This document shows positions 8,906 through 18,287 of a DNA stretch of 64,000 bases, in pieces. Numbering within the stretch: position 1 is the first letter of the stretch; every line of letters begins with the position of its first letter. Source of the DNA: Ktedonobacter racemifer DSM 44963 (GTDB taxonomy: Bacteria; Chloroflexota; Ktedonobacteria; Ktedonobacterales; Ktedonobacteraceae); assembly GCF_000178855.1 (NCBI RefSeq), contig NZ_ADVG01000004.1, positions 1 through 64,000 on the forward strand, in the 5' to 3' direction. Below the pieces are notes generated by a model that had not been told where the DNA came from, did no database searches, and saw nothing but the letters and a program-made list of their open reading frames with translations. A program made the position numbers and the translations under genes.

Positions 8906-9136
8906 TCAATTCAGAGGACACCATTGTCTCAAACGGTTGCTGTAGTGCGCAATCCCAAAGAGCATTTCCTCCCGTAAGCACACCGTGACAAATTCCTCCA
9001 CACTGCCGCGAAGATGCGCGCAAGCCACGCCGGTTAAACTCATACAACACTGGCGAGAGTCCTTGATTGCGCAGGCACATGGAGAGATGCAGCGTGCCTG
9101 CACCTCCCCCTGGTGCAGCATCACCTTCGTTTTCAC
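8906..9136 (-). CDS. Small hypothetical protein, coupled to an upstream frame
   Basis: 76 residues from a GTG that overlaps the TGA of the preceding minus-strand frame (GTGA overlap), which suggests translational coupling. It is cysteine-bearing (CISPCACAIKDSRQCC) with a regular C-terminal part (GSVEEFVTVCLREEMLFG). I recognise no family. The region between 8623 and 8905 shows nothing further. An ATG inside the frame at about 9121 is an alternative start. Confidence 0.38.
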   Translation of the reverse strand: MKTKVMLHQGEVQARCISPCACAIKDSRQCCMSLTGVACAHLRGSVEEFVTVCLREEMLFGIAHYSNRLRQWCPLN

Positions 9137-9290
9137 CTCGATTCGTCATCCCGACGGCGGCAAGACCCGCATCCCATCTGCTGCCGAATCTCATCGAGAA
9201 CTGCAATCTCCTCCTCATCGAACTCCACCTCAATAACCGCCTAACCATCAAGGCCAAGCAAGGTGGGGTGGGCGTGTGAAACCAGCTCAA
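9133..9290 (-). pseudogene. Remnant of a small acidic gene with an internal stop
   Basis: The frame reads PPHVIELVSHAHPTLLGLDG, then TAG, then AVIEVEFDEEEIAVLDEIRQ and a CGSC-containing tail, ending in a TGA that overlaps the next gene's GTG. Both halves look like one small protein interrupted by a nonsense codon. No family is recognised. Its value is mainly that it supports an old two-gene operon with 8906-9136. Confidence 0.35.
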
Positions 9291-9693
9291 TCACATGCGG
9301 GGGAACAACGTGGTCGGGTGTTCGACCTCACATACTGCGCAAAACTATGCCTCATCTCATTTTTAAATCTACATATGAATGCATGCTATGCCGAAAATGG
9401 CGAGAGGAATATTTCTGCTAGGAATATTCTTTCCCAGTTGCGGCTTTTCCTTTTTGTTCACTGCTCTGTGTCATGGATGATATTCCAAAGGCAATCCCAT
9501 CAACCCCGAAAAATATACAGCTCTCCCCCGCTCTTTCTTGAGTACCACCCATGCAGAGAAGTAATGCCATCAATCATTATCCCCTGGGGCATCCTATCAC
9601 AGTGGAAACATAACCACGACAGAGAGACTTTCACCACATTCAACAAGAGAATAAACACATGGGAATGTTTTCATTCATGTAATGTATCCTGCT
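9291..9693. other. Non-coding stretch
   Basis: No gene, strong repeat or RNA was seen. It lies between the decayed small genes and the truncated IS21 transposase, and may include the lost end of that element. Confidence 0.35.
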
Positions 9694-10806
9694 TCAAGAT
9701 GTAGTACCACGAGAAGAAAAACCACAGGTACAACGAGCGAGTAACGCTTCTAGACTGGCCACTTGGCGTTGCAAAGCAATGAGCGTCTTCTTGAGTTGCA
9801 TGATTTCTTGTTGAGGTAGTCGTTCGCTGAGTTTGGCAAGCTGCGCTTCTTTCTGAGCCGCAACAACTTCAGCTCTCGCTGGCAGTGGCCCCAACCACCT
9901 CCGCTCCTGCTCCCACAACGCTCCAATGCTCTTCTCCTTCCCCCTCACCGTCCGCTCATTCTCTCGATCACACCGCTTCAACAACAAGCGGTTCAACTCC
10001 TCATACCTTTTCACTCGTGGGATCGGCACACACATATCCCGTCGACTATACCCTACCCCGTTCTCCACTCCCCCCTTCTCGTGCCCTTCTCCAGGAGTAC
10101 AAAAATGGGCGGCAAATACATAATACCGACGAAACGACACAAATGTCTTACTCTCCTCTCTCTTCAACTCCCTCCTCCCTTCTTCTCTCTCATACGTCAC
10201 TCTCACTGCCATCGCCACGTTATCATAGCTGATCCGCTTGGGCACCCCTCCAAAATAGGTAAACGCCTGGACATGCCCCCACAAAAAACATTCCCTCCTC
10301 GCCGTCGGAAAGGCCATCACAAACAATCGTCTCGAATAGCACATCCGCATCACAAACACCTGCACCCTCATCTCTCTCCCTCCCATCACCACCACCGCCT
10401 CCCCCCAATCACATTGCGCGGCCTGACCTGGCTCAAACGCCAACGGCAGATACACCTCTCCCACCTGCTGCCTCTTCTTCCACTTCCACATCTCCTGCCG
10501 CACTCTCGATTCACATCCCCTATACCCCTCTCCCACAATCATCTTGTAGATCTTCGCCGCCGTCTACCTCTGCTTCGCCGGCAGACCTGCATTCTCTTCC
10601 AACAACTCCTCCACTCGCTCCCGATACGGCTCATACACCCCCACTCTCTCACCTTTTTGCTCTCGCTTCATTCCAACTCTCCCCTCTACAATCTGCTTCA
10701 CCGCCTCCCGGCTTCGACCACTCTCTCGCGCAATCTGACGTTGACTCTTCCGCTCCACATAATATGCTCGCCGTATCTCTTCCCGTTCTTCATCTCCTAT
10801 ATACAT
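9694..10806 (-). pseudogene. istA: IS21-family istA transposase, decayed
   Basis: Reading from ATG 10806 (GAGGAGG just upstream), an N-terminal helix-turn-helix (SQRQIARESGRSREAVKQIV) leads into an in-frame TAG at 10564-10566. The same frame continues as an integrase core with QCDWGEAVV (Asp), RISYDNVAMAV (Asp) and HEKGGVENGVGYSRR (Glu). After GPLPAR the usual IstA C-terminus is replaced by a heptad-like tail (QLKKTLIALQRQVASLEALL), so the 3' end is rearranged. No istB helper was found. Base use is peculiar: the coding strand is unusually rich in G and A (GAG, AGG, GGG codons), unlike neighbouring genes. Confidence 0.8.
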
Positions 10807-10870
10807 CACCATCCTCCTCTATATCCATATATACACTTGTATCATCCTAACTTATCTCTTGCTCTACTGG

Positions 10871-11196
10871 CAAGGTTCTCTTTAACATTTCGCTATTTCC
10901 ATCTATTTCTATTTACCTATCCTTTTGCCACCCCTGGCCTCCTCCTTTTAACACTCCGTTTCCCTTCCACGCTCCCCATTCTGCCTTCCCTCTTCCCCTC
11001 TTCTTTCCCACAAAAAAAACTCTCTCCTCTCGGATCAAGCGCTTCTCTCTGACTTCCTCTGCAACAACACGCGCCCCTCATCCATCTCCCCCTCACCCGG
11101 TGAACCTCCTCCTCCCTGGCCCACTCCTCTTTAACATTCCCTTCCAATTGCTTCCCTTTCGCCTCTCTCTGGACTCCTCTTCTTTCACATTTTCTG
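10871..11196 (-). repeat. Repeated motif at the IS21 5' end
   Basis: Four related sequences occur on the plus strand: TCTCTTTAACATTTCGC near 10871, CCTTTTAACACTCCG near 10945, CTCTTTAACATTCCCTT near 11127, and TCTTTCACATTTTC near 11182. Multiple copies of a short repeat at each terminus are typical of IS21 elements, where IstA binds. The whole stretch 10807-11350 is strongly pyrimidine-rich on the plus strand and carries no credible gene. Confidence 0.5.
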
Positions 11197-11615
11197 CCAA
11201 TTGGCCTACTTCCTTTTTATCAACAACAAACCAGGGCGCTACCGCCTGGTTCCTCATCCAGAGGAGAGAGCGGAAGCCCTCGCTCTCCTCCAGGTCGCCA
11301 TCTCCACCTCTCTCGTTCATCCCCAGACCATTCTCCACACCCTCTCACCTGCCAATGCCTGACGATCTCCCTCACCGGTATCGGAAGAAACGCAACCATT
11401 CCCCAAAAATGCACCAAAACAGGGGTGTAACACCCCCTTTTCGTGCTCAAAAAACGCAATTTTGTGCAATCGTAATTTGGCACGACGTTGGAGGAAAAAC
11501 ACGGGAGCAGCACACGTGGAGGGCAGGCGCTGCGTAGAACAAACATGGGAAAAACATGGGAAAAAGAAAACCACCATCCATCGTCCTGGCGCCTCCCAGG
11601 CCAACACACGCTCCT

Positions 11616-12221
11616 TCATGCTGGCAGCGGCAGGGACAAGCCTCGAGAACGATCCTCATTGATGCCAGTGCAGAGAGCATTGCTGGGCGCGCCGGTAGCA
11701 ACGGCGAACGTGTGGGATCGTTTGGAGCACAAGACCGGCGCGCCCGTGTCTGGCCCTGGGCCAGGCTCGGCCGCAGCCAACGCTTGTTCAATAGCATTCA
11801 CCAGATACAAATCCCAATGACGAGGGCCACCCCCTCTCTGGCGCCTCTCAGGCTTTGGCTCATGATGCGCCGTATACTGCCAGATATAATACCGAATCTC
11901 ATCGAGAATGACATGACCCACACGAATGTCTTTTGAAAGCGGATAGGGCAAAAACAGGCCATGACGCACATGAAAGGTGAGCAGACGATGTTCACGGCAG
12001 ACTTGCTCCAGGTCTTCAGCCGAGAGAGAATGGGCCAATTCGTCCAGCCCGACAAGCCCATAGCGCAAGAATACGAGCAGGCTCAACACGATCAGTATAT
12101 ACTGCAACATCCCTGGATGATAATTGGTTGCTTCAACTGCACAAAGAAATTGGGCATACTCTTCTGGGCAACGCCGGCGCCAAAGACGCGTCCGCTCCTC
12201 GTTATTCAGATTACAAAGCGA
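11616..12221 (-). pseudogene. Membrane-protein gene fragment interrupted by IS6
   Basis: A continuous minus-strand frame enters from the IS6 boundary at 12222 and runs to 11616. It holds TRLWRRRCPEEYAQFLCAVE, a hydrophobic segment (YILIVLSLLVFLRYGLVGL), and an acidic/aromatic part (ILDEIRYYIWQYTAHHEP). Its 5' end lies beyond the IS and is missing, so I treat it as truncated. The downstream portion (after residue 110 from the internal ATG 12110) is low in regularity and may be out of the original frame. No family is recognised. The 11197-11615 stretch beyond it shows no gene. Confidence 0.45.
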
Positions 12222-13082
12222 GGTATTGTCAACTTAACGAAGAAATAGAAGAGCTTTTTGAAGAAAAGGGAGAAGGAGGAGGAAAGAAGCGGAATATTGG
12301 AGAGGATGGTGTGGGGTTAGGCGACAGTTTTCCCATTGGTCACCTCGTTCCACGCCAGGAAGCGATCCCGTATGAGGGCACAGTAATCTCTGGCAGTGAG
12401 GCGATGCCGTTTCAGACGAAAGTGATCCAGGATCGGCCCAAATGCTGAGAGAAACCGTTGGGCCTGTCCTGGGGATTTGAAGCGTCGCATGGTTCGCTCG
12501 CGTTGCCGAGTTGGTTGGTGCGAACGCTCTGCGCAATTGTTGAGTCCTTTGTGCTGACGATGTTCTACACTTTGCAGGATCTCCTTCTTCGCTGCAGCGT
12601 AGCTGGCCAGTTTGTCAGTGATGATCACCCGTGGCACGTATTGCAAGCCCTTGAGCAGTTTCCGGAAAAATTTCTTGGCTGCTTGTTTGTTCCGTCGGCT
12701 TTGCACCAGGATATCCAGGACATTTCCATACTGATCAACAGCTCTCCACAGATAATGAATCTTGCCATTGATCTTGAGATACACTTCATCCAGGTGCCAC
12801 TTGTCACCCGTTTTTGGGCGACGACGTTTCAGTTCATTGGCATACGTCTGGCCAAATTTCAAACACCACTGCCTGATGGTTTCGTAGGTCAACGCCACCC
12901 CACGCTCTGCCATAATCTCTTCAACATCACGGAAACTCAAGGAGAAGCGGAAGTACAACCAGATGCAATGGACAATAATCTCAGCCGGGAAGCGAAAGCC
13001 TTTGTAGAGGGATGCAGGTGCTTGTGTTTTCATGAATGTGAGTCTATCAGAAATTGGAGCCACTCAGCAAGTTGACAATACC
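12222..13082 (-). mobile_element. IS6-family element, copy 1 (861 bp)
   Basis: Bounded by GGTATTGTCAACTT at 12222-12235 and its complement AGTTGACAATACC ending at 13082, with one IS6-type transposase inside. The same ends occur on the copy at 26434-27303 and on the MITEs at 35994 and 41303. No 8-bp target duplication is visible, as after cointegrate or deletion events. The ends contain TTGACA reading outward. Confidence 0.85.
12317..13033 (-). CDS. IS6-family DDE transposase
   Basis: 238 residues, apparently complete, and closely similar to the protein at 26528-27244. It has HTH-type N-terminal wording typical of IS6 (FRDVEEIMAERGVALTYET). The catalytic triad is in DKWHLDEVYLKING (Asp), RVIITDKLASY (Asp) and GLNNCAERSHQPTRQRER (Glu). 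The internal Met start at 13033 is chosen because it matches the length and start of the sister copy. IS6 transposases act by replicative transposition or targeted cointegration. Confidence 0.9.
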   Translation of the reverse strand: MKTQAPASLYKGFRFPAEIIVHCIWLYFRFSLSFRDVEEIMAERGVALTYETIRQWCLKFGQTYANELKRRRPKTGDKWHLDEVYLKINGKIHYLWRAVDQYGNVLDILVQSRRNKQAAKKFFRKLLKGLQYVPRVIITDKLASYAAAKKEILQSVEHRQHKGLNNCAERSHQPTRQRERTMRRFKSPGQAQRFLSAFGPILDHFRLKRHRLTARDYCALIRDRFLAWNEVTNGKTVA

Positions 13083-13171
13083 TTTTCTTGAGCACAATGT
13101 GGGCGAACACTCCACTTGCACCCCACATGTGCTCTCATAAACTCATTAATTTTCATCAAGTTGACAATACC
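13083..13171. repeat. Orphan second IS6-type end
   Basis: 89 bp past the copy-1 end there is another CAAGTTGACAATACC, ending at 13171. Between them is a hairpin-prone pair, GAGCACAATGTGGG and CCCCACATGTGCTC. This looks like the tail of another element or MITE of the same end family. Confidence 0.5.
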
Positions 13172-13433
13172 TGGGCGAGACATTGGAAAAAGTCCTGGCC
13201 CGGCATCATGCTGATCTCAAATGCGCGTTCGCTCGCAGCGCGAAGAGCATCACATAATCGCAACATTGGACCAGCAAGCCCTCGCTCACGTTTTGGCCCG
13301 TTCTCAGGCTGAGCAACTCCGGCAAGCCAGACAAGAGCAACGCCTGGCGGCCTTTACGCGTGTGCAAGAATTGTCTGCGCAGTGCTGGAGTGGTGGTTCT
13401 CCCTGTTGTCCCTCAGCAGTTCCTTGTTCATAG
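13172..13433 (+). other. Possible frameshifted gene remnant
   Basis: Two plus-strand frames look weakly coding in succession: GETLEKVLARHHADLKCAFA, then after a frame change LDQQALAHVLARSQAEQLRQ and a further heptad-like stretch. Together they suggest a decayed coiled-coil protein cut by the IS6 end. The identity is unknown and support is weak. Confidence 0.25.
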
Positions 13434-13477
13434 AATCAACTCCTCCTTGTTCTTCGAGAGGGGCGACGCCCCGCCTC

Positions 13478-14728
13478 TCAGCGGAACGCGCAGAGGGTGT
13501 GTCCCATAGCGAGATAGAGGGTCGCGCCGGCAATCGTACTGACCTCTCCCGTGATCGGTTGCTCTGTCTGCCAGTTCCAGCGCTGCTCTCCGGTGAGTGC
13601 ATCCAGAGCGGTGATCTGCCCGGCTTTATCAAGCACAAAGAGCAGCCCGTCCGCAACCAGGGCATGCCGCTCATCATCGTTCGAAGTCCATGTCCAGCGT
13701 CGCTGGTGGGTGTGCGTATCGATGGCCTCAACGCCCTCGCGTGTCACGAGAAAGATCAGGTGAGAAGAGGCGGCCAGTTGGATGAGATCGTCATAGGGGT
13801 CTTCACCCTCTGGAATAGTGTAGCGCCACTGCACTGCCCCTGTGAAAGGATCGAGGGCAAGCAATTCGGTGGATAGGGGTGTGCCGTCGAGGGAGTGCTG
13901 ACGGCACACCGCATAGAGCGTTTCATCCATCACCGTACACATATCCTCATAGATTTGTTCGCAGACTTCCTTGCCGTCTCCTTCGCCCATATACCAGAGA
14001 TGGGTATTTTTTTGCATTTTCTTCCCGGCCAAGTCCAGAGGATATGAGAGGCCAGAGAGGGGAAGATTGATTGCAAGAAAGCTTATTGAATAAAAGCCTC
14101 CCAGCATGCTGTTATCGATCAGCTCGTAGCCATAGATCACATCGCAGTCGCCATGAGGAGGACGATAAATGACTGGAGGGCCGTAGTAGGAGAAGAGGAA
14201 AGTGGCAATGCTTCCTGTTGCAGGATCAAGGCGAGAGACCGAACCATCGCCGCTAGGATACCAGACGAGTTGATCATAAAACAGGAGCGAAGAGATCTCA
14301 CAAGAGATCCTCATCCTTAGCGCTTCCTTATCCCACGAGCGGATTGCTTGTCCGTTACTCAAGTCCACTTCGTACAGCGTGTGGTATCTGCTGGCGACAT
14401 AGCCAACCCTCCCGGCCAGGCAGAATGCCGTCACGCCTGTAGATGTATAGCGCAAATCGTCGGTTCCCTCGTCCAGGGCCCAATCGGTGGCGAAGCACCA
14501 GAGCAGGTCCCCGCTGCGGGCATCCAGGGCGGAAAAGAAGCCAGCCGAGTCGCCAACATAGACCACGTTCTCCGCGACCAGGACGGGACAGGAAATCGTG
14601 GCTCCTTCCCGGAGTGGGAAGGACCAGTGCAGATGGGGCGTGGCGTGCACACCAGTGGTGCGATACTCGAACGTGCGAGCCAGGTTGCCCCCGTAGATGG
14701 CTGTGGAGGGAATCGAGCGTTCGTTCAT
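13478..14728 (-). CDS. PQQ-like beta-propeller repeat protein
   Basis: 416 residues with repeated blades of the PQQ-binding-like or BamB type. Recurrent units follow the pattern VYVGDSAGFFSALDARSGDL and LLFVLDKAGQITALDALTGE, where each strand set ends in a D/A-TG turn followed by W. No signal peptide or membrane segment is visible, so it is probably cytoplasmic or released by an unrecognised route. Such propellers usually bind partners, or in dehydrogenases PQQ, but no catalytic domain is attached. ATG 14728 has only a weak ribosome site (AAGG about 12 nt upstream). It is a single gene with no evident operon partner. Confidence 0.75.
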   Translation of the reverse strand: MNERSIPSTAIYGGNLARTFEYRTTGVHATPHLHWSFPLREGATISCPVLVAENVVYVGDSAGFFSALDARSGDLLWCFATDWALDEGTDDLRYTSTGVTAFCLAGRVGYVASRYHTLYEVDLSNGQAIRSWDKEALRMRISCEISSLLFYDQLVWYPSGDGSVSRLDPATGSIATFLFSYYGPPVIYRPPHGDCDVIYGYELIDNSMLGGFYSISFLAINLPLSGLSYPLDLAGKKMQKNTHLWYMGEGDGKEVCEQIYEDMCTVMDETLYAVCRQHSLDGTPLSTELLALDPFTGAVQWRYTIPEGEDPYDDLIQLAASSHLIFLVTREGVEAIDTHTHQRRWTWTSNDDERHALVADGLLFVLDKAGQITALDALTGEQRWNWQTEQPITGEVSTIAGATLYLAMGHTLCAFR

Positions 14729-15251
14729 GAAAGACGCCTTGCTTCAGATGGAGGGATCAAAGCTAGACAAGGTGTTTCCATGAGCATTGTAGCAGAAGGC
14801 GGGACATCTAACCACCAGCCTGGGACGTTTCGGCGTTTTGCCTGGCTCTGGCCTGCTCCTCTCATTTCGTCCGGTATCTCACACAAGACCGAGCCTCTCG
14901 GTGGGAGTGATGAAGGGGTCCATCTGCCGAGGAAACCAACGGTTTCGGTCACAGGTCCTCACTCCTCTGTCCTTTCTACTCAACAATTTAGCATATCGTG
15001 GAGTCTATGTCTAGATGCGTCCATCATTTCTGGCGTGAAACCCTGACGAGATCTGCCACACATAGGCCAGCACACAGACCTGGAGAAGAAAAACAGGCTT
15101 TAAGTAGCTGCTGGAGCCTGTCACACTCCGAAAAATGCTTTCACCTGTCACAGCATATGGTACAATTGAAGCAAGATCATCGAGAAGACAAGGAGACACC
15201 CATCATCGTAGGCTTCCCGAGAGCGTGCCACCACCCGCACAGATCGAGGCT
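14729..15251. other. Non-coding stretch upstream of the propeller gene
   Basis: No gene is supported here. It should include the promoter of the minus-strand propeller gene. The right part (15135-15251) contains open frames that run into the GIY-YIG fragment, but I cannot fix a start. Confidence 0.35.
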
Positions 15252-15405
15252 ATGATCTCTTTCTTGCACCATCTCGAAGATCACTCCATCAAGATTGGCA
15301 CAACAGTCAATCTCAGGACCAGGCTTGCCCAATTGCGTGAAGAGTACGGGGAGCAGCTGACGCTGCTCGGCGTCATGGACGGCACGCGCGACACCGAGCG
15401 CCACC
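15252..15405 (+). pseudogene. GIY-YIG / T5orf172-type domain fragment
   Basis: The plus-strand frame reads FLHHLEDHSIKIGTTVNLRT, then RLAQLREEYGEQLTLLGVMD and GTRDTERHL. This matches the start of GIY-YIG-like DNA-binding or nuclease domains: the KIG-T-x-N-x-x-x-R block and the later E-x-x-L block. After ERHL it passes into serine-rich sequence that is simply the complement of the convergent gene, so the C-terminal part of the domain is missing. I read it as a gene truncated at a junction near 15405. Confidence 0.5.
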
Positions 15406-15781
15406 TGAGTCCATCTTCCTCCTCATCCTCTTCTTCCATACTATACCCCGGATCTTTCAGCCCCACCAAATCAAGAGCTGCATCGAATTCTCCCACCTCC
15501 ACCCACTCACGAAAGACATGCACCTGCAGCCCCTTGCCCTGCACCTGACCACGCACCTCAATCCGCACGCCCCTCCCATATTGCTCGTGGAACAACAGCG
15601 CTGCCAGCACCATCACCTGCACCCGGCTGGGCAACGGAAGCACCACAGACTCGCTCACTCGCATAGGCTCTTCTCCAAAGCGCGATCGCGCTCTCACCAC
15701 GTTCTTCTCTTCACAGAGACACGCACGCCAGATTTTGGCCTCTGGATCAGGATGCAGAGGCACCATCATCTGCACGCTCAT
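15281..15781 (-). CDS. Hypothetical protein with an acidic run
   Basis: About 166 residues from ATG 15781, which GGAGG precedes by 3-4 nt. The first 125 residues look genuinely coding (LPSRVQVMVLAALLFHEQYG, GKGLQVHVFREWVEVGEFDA) and end in an acidic stretch (EEEDEEEDG). The remainder is antisense to the GIY-YIG fragment and is likely read-through after the same junction near 15405. No family is recognised. It is divergent from the small gene at 15868, with 86 bp between their starts. Confidence 0.5.
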   Translation of the reverse strand: MSVQMMVPLHPDPEAKIWRACLCEEKNVVRARSRFGEEPMRVSESVVLPLPSRVQVMVLAALLFHEQYGRGVRIEVRGQVQGKGLQVHVFREWVEVGEFDAALDLVGLKDPGYSMEEEDEEEDGLRWRSVSRVPSMTPSSVSCSPYSSRNWASLVLRLTVVPILME

Positions 15782-15867
15782 CCTGCCTCCTCCAAGCAAG
15801 AATGCTGTATACTCTTAAGAGAAAGACCAGTAGGCCCCTCGTACTCTGTCCTACTAAGGAGATACCT

Positions 15868-16122
15868 ATGGACACTCCCTTCGAGCTGCTGCTCCCCGAT
15901 GGTCGCCGCATCCGTCTGACACCGGAGCAAGCCCTGGAATTTGTTGCCTGGCTTGCGCCACACATGTCTGACCTCCCAGAGGCCCTCGCCACCTGGCTCG
16001 CACAACAACATCCTCCCTCCCGCGACCTCCCACCACTTGAGCCTTATTGCGTCGTCGAACGCTCACCCCTCGACGGCCGTTATTACATCGCCGATGCAGG
16101 CCTCGATATCCCGGAATTGTGA
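15868..16122 (+). CDS. Small hypothetical protein (84 aa)
   Basis: The start at ATG 15868 is set by AAGGAG 6 nt upstream. The sequence opens with a beta-hairpin-like unit (FELLLPDGRRIRLTPEQALE), a helical middle and a proline-rich linker, and ends CVVERSPLDGRYYIADAG. There are no membrane segments or catalytic motifs. The short regular fold suggests a small binding or regulatory protein, but I recognise no family. It is divergently arranged with 15281-15781. Confidence 0.65.
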   Translation: MDTPFELLLPDGRRIRLTPEQALEFVAWLAPHMSDLPEALATWLAQQHPPSRDLPPLEPYCVVERSPLDGRYYIADAGLDIPEL

Positions 16123-17197
16123 ATCCAGCACACACCCATTGTCCCCTCTGGAGGAAACGGATCCGCCTGACACACGGCCGCCCAGCAGACGCATATAACA
16201 CTGTGTACACCACAACAGCTCAAAGAAATACGAAGGGGATACCAAAGGCAAGCAGGGAAAGCAGCATCCAGATCATTCCCAATCCTGTCAAGAGCACAGA
16301 ACCAGCAGCACACGTTGCAAGCGACGGAGCCGAAACAAACGTACCATCTTCCGATACTCGTTTTCTTGCTCGTCCATGACTTGAACCTCTTTCGTTCTGC
16401 AGGGAGGATCAGGGGCAACAGAGAAGCCCTAGCATTCTTACGTACCAGTGCCAGGGAGCGTTGCGTCAACCAGGGACAAGGAAGTATCTCTTCTGACCTC
16501 ACCCTGTGACCGTGACACCGTCACACCGTTACGCAATAGTTTTACCCCATACATAAACCAATCGACATCCATCCTCCTCGGGCAGGTCATCCCTCTCTGC
16601 TCAATCGCCCTGACTCCACCTGGAGACATGGGCGATTGAGGCGCCTGGCTCTCCACTCCTCATAGGGTCGCAATGCTCGCAACGTCCATGTGTCCCAGTT
16701 CAATCCCCTCTTGCCGTTCTCATCCTGGCCCGCATACCACGCCTCGGCACTCCCGGCTTTACCCAGTAAAACGAAGGATTGGTATATGATACCCAGATCC
16801 GAAAAGCCTCCTCACCACCATGGTGGCAAGGTCACGCGCAAAACCACCAGTACACCCCCAAGCACATGGCTATAAGATATGCATAACAAGCACGCTACTA
16901 CGCATACCCCCCCTGCGCTGCGGCGGAACAGAAATATCATCACCTTGCCTGCTACGCCTCAAACCGTGGGTAGACAGCGACGCTCCCGATAACGACCGCC
17001 CAATAGCGCATCCCCTGCACCTCAAGACATCGACTCTTATGAGGCTTGACGAATATGTGCAGTATCGTCTGGAATTTTTCCCTTGCTCAGCTAACAAAAG
17101 TGAAGCGGTTTTTGAGGTGAAAAGCAATCAGACAGAGGTGGATAAGCGGAAAGGATGTGATAAAATTGAGGGAGAATAATCTGAGAAAGGGCTTTGT
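16123..17197. other. 1.1-kb stretch without an intact gene
   Basis: The only coding-like trace is on the minus strand near 16240-16376. MDEQENEYRKMVRLFRLRRL follows AGAGGT, then a different frame supplies a hydrophobic end (GLGMIWMLLSLLAFGIPFVF). This could be a frameshifted small membrane protein. The rest, 16400-17197, shows nothing supportable. Confidence 0.35.
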
Positions 17198-17800
17198 ATG
17201 TCTGAAAACGATGAGGTCAAAAAGGAAACGCCATTCGTCAATCTCATTGGAGAGTCTGTCTCTTTAGGACCTTTGTGCCGACATCTGCCTTATCAACGTT
17301 GGTTAAGTGATTTTACGACCACACGAACCGTGGGCAAGTCACGCCCGATGACACAGGAACAGGCGGTTGCATGGTATGAACGGCACGCCACCAATGAACG
17401 AGAAGCGTGGTTTGTGATCTATGAGCGAGCGACTTGGAACCCTATTGGCGTCACTGGATTAATGGACATCGATGCAGAGAACCGTCGTGCTGAATTTGGG
17501 ATCATCATTGGCGAGCCTGACGCTCGTGGAAAGGGGTATGGGACGGAGGTCGCTCGTTTGATGCTTGATTATGCTTTTACCGCGCGTGGTTTCCATAATG
17601 TCTGGCTGACGGTGAATGCCTATAATCTTGCAGGATTACGAGCCTACGAGAAAGCAGGGTTTCGAGCGTGTGGTCGCCGTCGCGAGTGTCGCTTCATGGG
17701 GGGAAAGTTGTGGGACCAGATCTTCATGGATTGCTTGGCAACAGATTTTACGAGCCCAGTATTACATCATATCTTTGCCCCGGACCAACCGAGAAACTAA
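17198..17800 (+). CDS. GNAT-family N-acetyltransferase (RimJ/RimL-like)
   Basis: 200 residues covering one GNAT domain. It would transfer an acetyl group from acetyl-CoA to an amine, as RimJ/RimL do for ribosomal-protein N-termini and related enzymes do for small molecules. The acetyl-CoA-binding motif A is visible as EPDARGKGYGTEVARLM near residues 107-123. Motif B-like sequence follows (VWLTVNAYNLAGLRAYEKAG), typical of the RimL subgroup. AAAGGG precedes the ATG. The gene is single and the substrate cannot be told. Confidence 0.85.
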   Translation: MSENDEVKKETPFVNLIGESVSLGPLCRHLPYQRWLSDFTTTRTVGKSRPMTQEQAVAWYERHATNEREAWFVIYERATWNPIGVTGLMDIDAENRRAEFGIIIGEPDARGKGYGTEVARLMLDYAFTARGFHNVWLTVNAYNLAGLRAYEKAGFRACGRRRECRFMGGKLWDQIFMDCLATDFTSPVLHHIFAPDQPRN

Positions 17801-17806
17801 ACCGAG

Positions 17807-18124
17807 CTAGCTTTGAGCCTCATCACGCGCAATCGGCAGAGGCAGTTGGATGATGAAGGACTGCGTGCGGCGTCGCTTTCGGCGCGGCTTTGATTCACAC
17901 CGGATGATCACATGCCACTCAACTTCACCAGGCGGCCAGAGAGATGGCTGTGGGGATTGGTAGGGATGCTGATAGAGGCGAGGATTGCCTACTCTGAGGA
18001 AATGTCGATCATCCGGTTGCCATTCAACAGAGTACTTCGAGAGAGGGTACTCCCCATATTCAAGCGTTAATGTATCTTGAAAGATATTGACGAGCGTCTC
18101 ATGTCCAGCTAGAGAACCGGTCAA
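17807..18124 (-). CDS. Hypothetical protein, possibly 5'-disrupted
   Basis: About 105 residues from a TTG codon. Coding-like sequence (LLLYRLKAQALHFL) continues upstream of that TTG until a stop, while a good AAGGAG-ATG at about 18170 leads into another frame. A frameshift near the 5' end is therefore possible. The body (LTLEYGEYPLSKYSVEWQPD, GEVEWHVIIRCESKPRRKRR) is not assigned to a family. It converges with the GNAT gene, with 6 bp between stops. Confidence 0.45.
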   Translation of the reverse strand: MTGSLAGHETLVNIFQDTLTLEYGEYPLSKYSVEWQPDDRHFLRVGNPRLYQHPYQSPQPSLWPPGEVEWHVIIRCESKPRRKRRRTQSFIIQLPLPIARDEAQS

Positions 18125-18287
18125 GAAATGAAGTGCCTGGGCTTTGAGCCTATAAAGAAGCAGTCATTGCTTCTCCTTGAGGAGAAAAGTGGTTCAAGCA
18201 AAAGGCTGCTCCGATTTTCTCTGCACCATCGAAGCAGCCGCACAAGCAGGAGCCTTCCTCCACTCACCTAACGTCGTCCATCATCGG

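Noticed and set aside
10081..11052. 323-codon plus-strand frame rich in His, Pro and Leu
   Set aside because: It is the complement of the purine-rich IS21 strand; the composition bias alone keeps it open.
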